A stretch of 16,961 bases of DNA from Bacteroidales bacterium UBA6248 (GTDB lineage Bacteria > Bacteroidota > Bacteroidia > Bacteroidales > Lentimicrobiaceae), in NCBI GenBank assembly GCA_002441345.1, contig DJVU01000011.1:967-17927 (forward strand). The letters run 5' to 3'. Shown here in pieces: positions 16,320-16,961 of the stretch. The notes under the pieces are model-generated. The model saw only the letters and a list, made by a program, of their open reading frames with translations. It was not told where the DNA came from and did no database searches. The translations under genes and the position numbers were made by a program. Position 1 is the first letter of the stretch. Each line of letters opens with the position of its first letter.

Positions 16320-16961
16320 GCCTTCCTTTTTTCTGTCCCTCAGGGGGATAATGACCAGCCTGGTGCTAATGCTCCTGCTTTCCTCGTGTTCATCCACGCG
16401 CAGACTGATAAAAGAACCCCTGCGTGAGGAAGGGGCCGCATTCCTGTTTGAGAACCTGAAGCAAAACGAATTCAAATACGACTACCTGTCGGCCAGGTTT
16501 TCAGCCGAATTTAGCCAGGACAGAAACAGAAACTCATTCAGCGGAAATATACGGATTAAAAAAGACAGCATAATCTGGATTTCCATTGTGCCGGTACTCG
16601 GCATAGAAATGATCAGGGTAATGATTACGAACGATTCCGTGTGGTTTATCAACCGCATCGAAAATACCTACATGATCAGCGACTTCAGTTATATCAACTC
16701 ACTGATCAACAGCAGCCTGGATTTCGATATGCTGCAGGCTTTCCTTACGGGAAATGATTTTTCGTTTTACGAGAATTCGGAATTCAGGGCATCGGTTGAT
16801 CATCAGGAATACAAGCTGATGACCACCAACCGGCGAAAACTGAAGAAGGAGAGCCGCAACAACCAGGAAACGGCAATCCCGGTTCAGGATATATGGCTTG
16901 ATCCGGAGAGTTTCAAAATAAGCAGGGTGATGATACGGGAGCTGAATCAGGGCGGACGCAG
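16312..16961 (+). CDS. DUF4292-family outer-membrane-type lipoprotein, 3' end missing
   Basis: The ATG at 16312 overlaps the end of the TPR gene by 8 bases, and the frame stays open to the last base of the window, giving at least 216 residues. The N-terminus is a lipoprotein signal: basic residues, a hydrophobic run from about 13 to 23, and lipobox LLSSC with Cys26. Serines follow the cysteine. The mature part has the feel of DUF4292: RFSAEFSQDRNRNSFSGNIRIKKD, then WISIVPVLGIEMIRVMITNDSVWFINR, alternating strands as in LolA/LolB-like lipid-binding folds. The family name is recognised from memory; the LolB-like comparison is an inference. It probably takes part in envelope lipoprotein or lipid handling with the upstream TPR protein. 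A second ATG at 16351 would leave too short a signal and is less likely. Confidence 0.85.
   Translation, partial: MSKPSFFLSLRGIMTSLVLMLLLSSCSSTRRLIKEPLREEGAAFLFENLKQNEFKYDYLSARFSAEFSQDRNRNSFSGNIRIKKDSIIWISIVPVLGIEMIRVMITNDSVWFINRIENTYMISDFSYINSLINSSLDFDMLQAFLTGNDFSFYENSEFRASVDHQEYKLMTTNRRKLKKESRNNQETAIPVQDIWLDPESFKISRVMIRELNQGGR

Overview
The window looks like chromosomal DNA of a Bacteroidota bacterium, probably Bacteroidales/Marinilabiliales-like; the order is a guess. Three things point there. Starts lack Shine-Dalgarno sequences. Several genes are preceded by TAnnTTTG boxes, the -7 element of this phylum. The gene content is typical: DUF4175, DUF4292, and a YbeY ending its metal motif in GYKDK. 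No mobile element, CRISPR, tRNA or rRNA is visible, and no gap between genes exceeds 300 bases.

Layout. 1-1203 is the 3' part of a membrane class III nucleotide cyclase with a HAMP domain. 1329-4685 is a very large DUF4175-type membrane/coiled-coil protein, ending at a strong hairpin terminator. A small lipoprotein gene (4782-5078, minus strand) converges on that terminator. Then come ybeY (rRNA maturation), mnmG (tRNA wobble-uridine modification) and a zinc-ribbon SAM methyltransferase. 8806-12504 encodes a 1232-residue NtrY-like sensor kinase with about 12 membrane segments, followed 19 bases later by a Wzx-type flippase with a TTG start. The last block is dut, a secreted TPR protein and, overlapping it by 8 bases, a DUF4292 lipoprotein cut by the window edge.

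The main non-coding signal is a pair of parS-like 16-mers. TGTTCCACGTGAAACA lies at 5845-5860, just before mnmG. The perfect palindrome TGTTTCACGTGAAACA lies at 7761-7776 and supplies the first codons (MFHVKQ) of the methyltransferase. Together they bracket mnmG about 1.9 kb apart. They fit ParB loading sites, suggesting the window lies in the origin-proximal part of the chromosome, although parA, parB, dnaA and rsmG are not in view.

Functionally the window mixes housekeeping RNA and nucleotide genes (ybeY, mnmG, dut) with envelope and signalling genes (cyclase, DUF4175, sensor kinase, flippase, TPR, DUF4292). I see no clear new multi-gene system. The best leads are the parS pair, the orphan giant kinase coupled to a flippase, and the small conserved lipoprotein.
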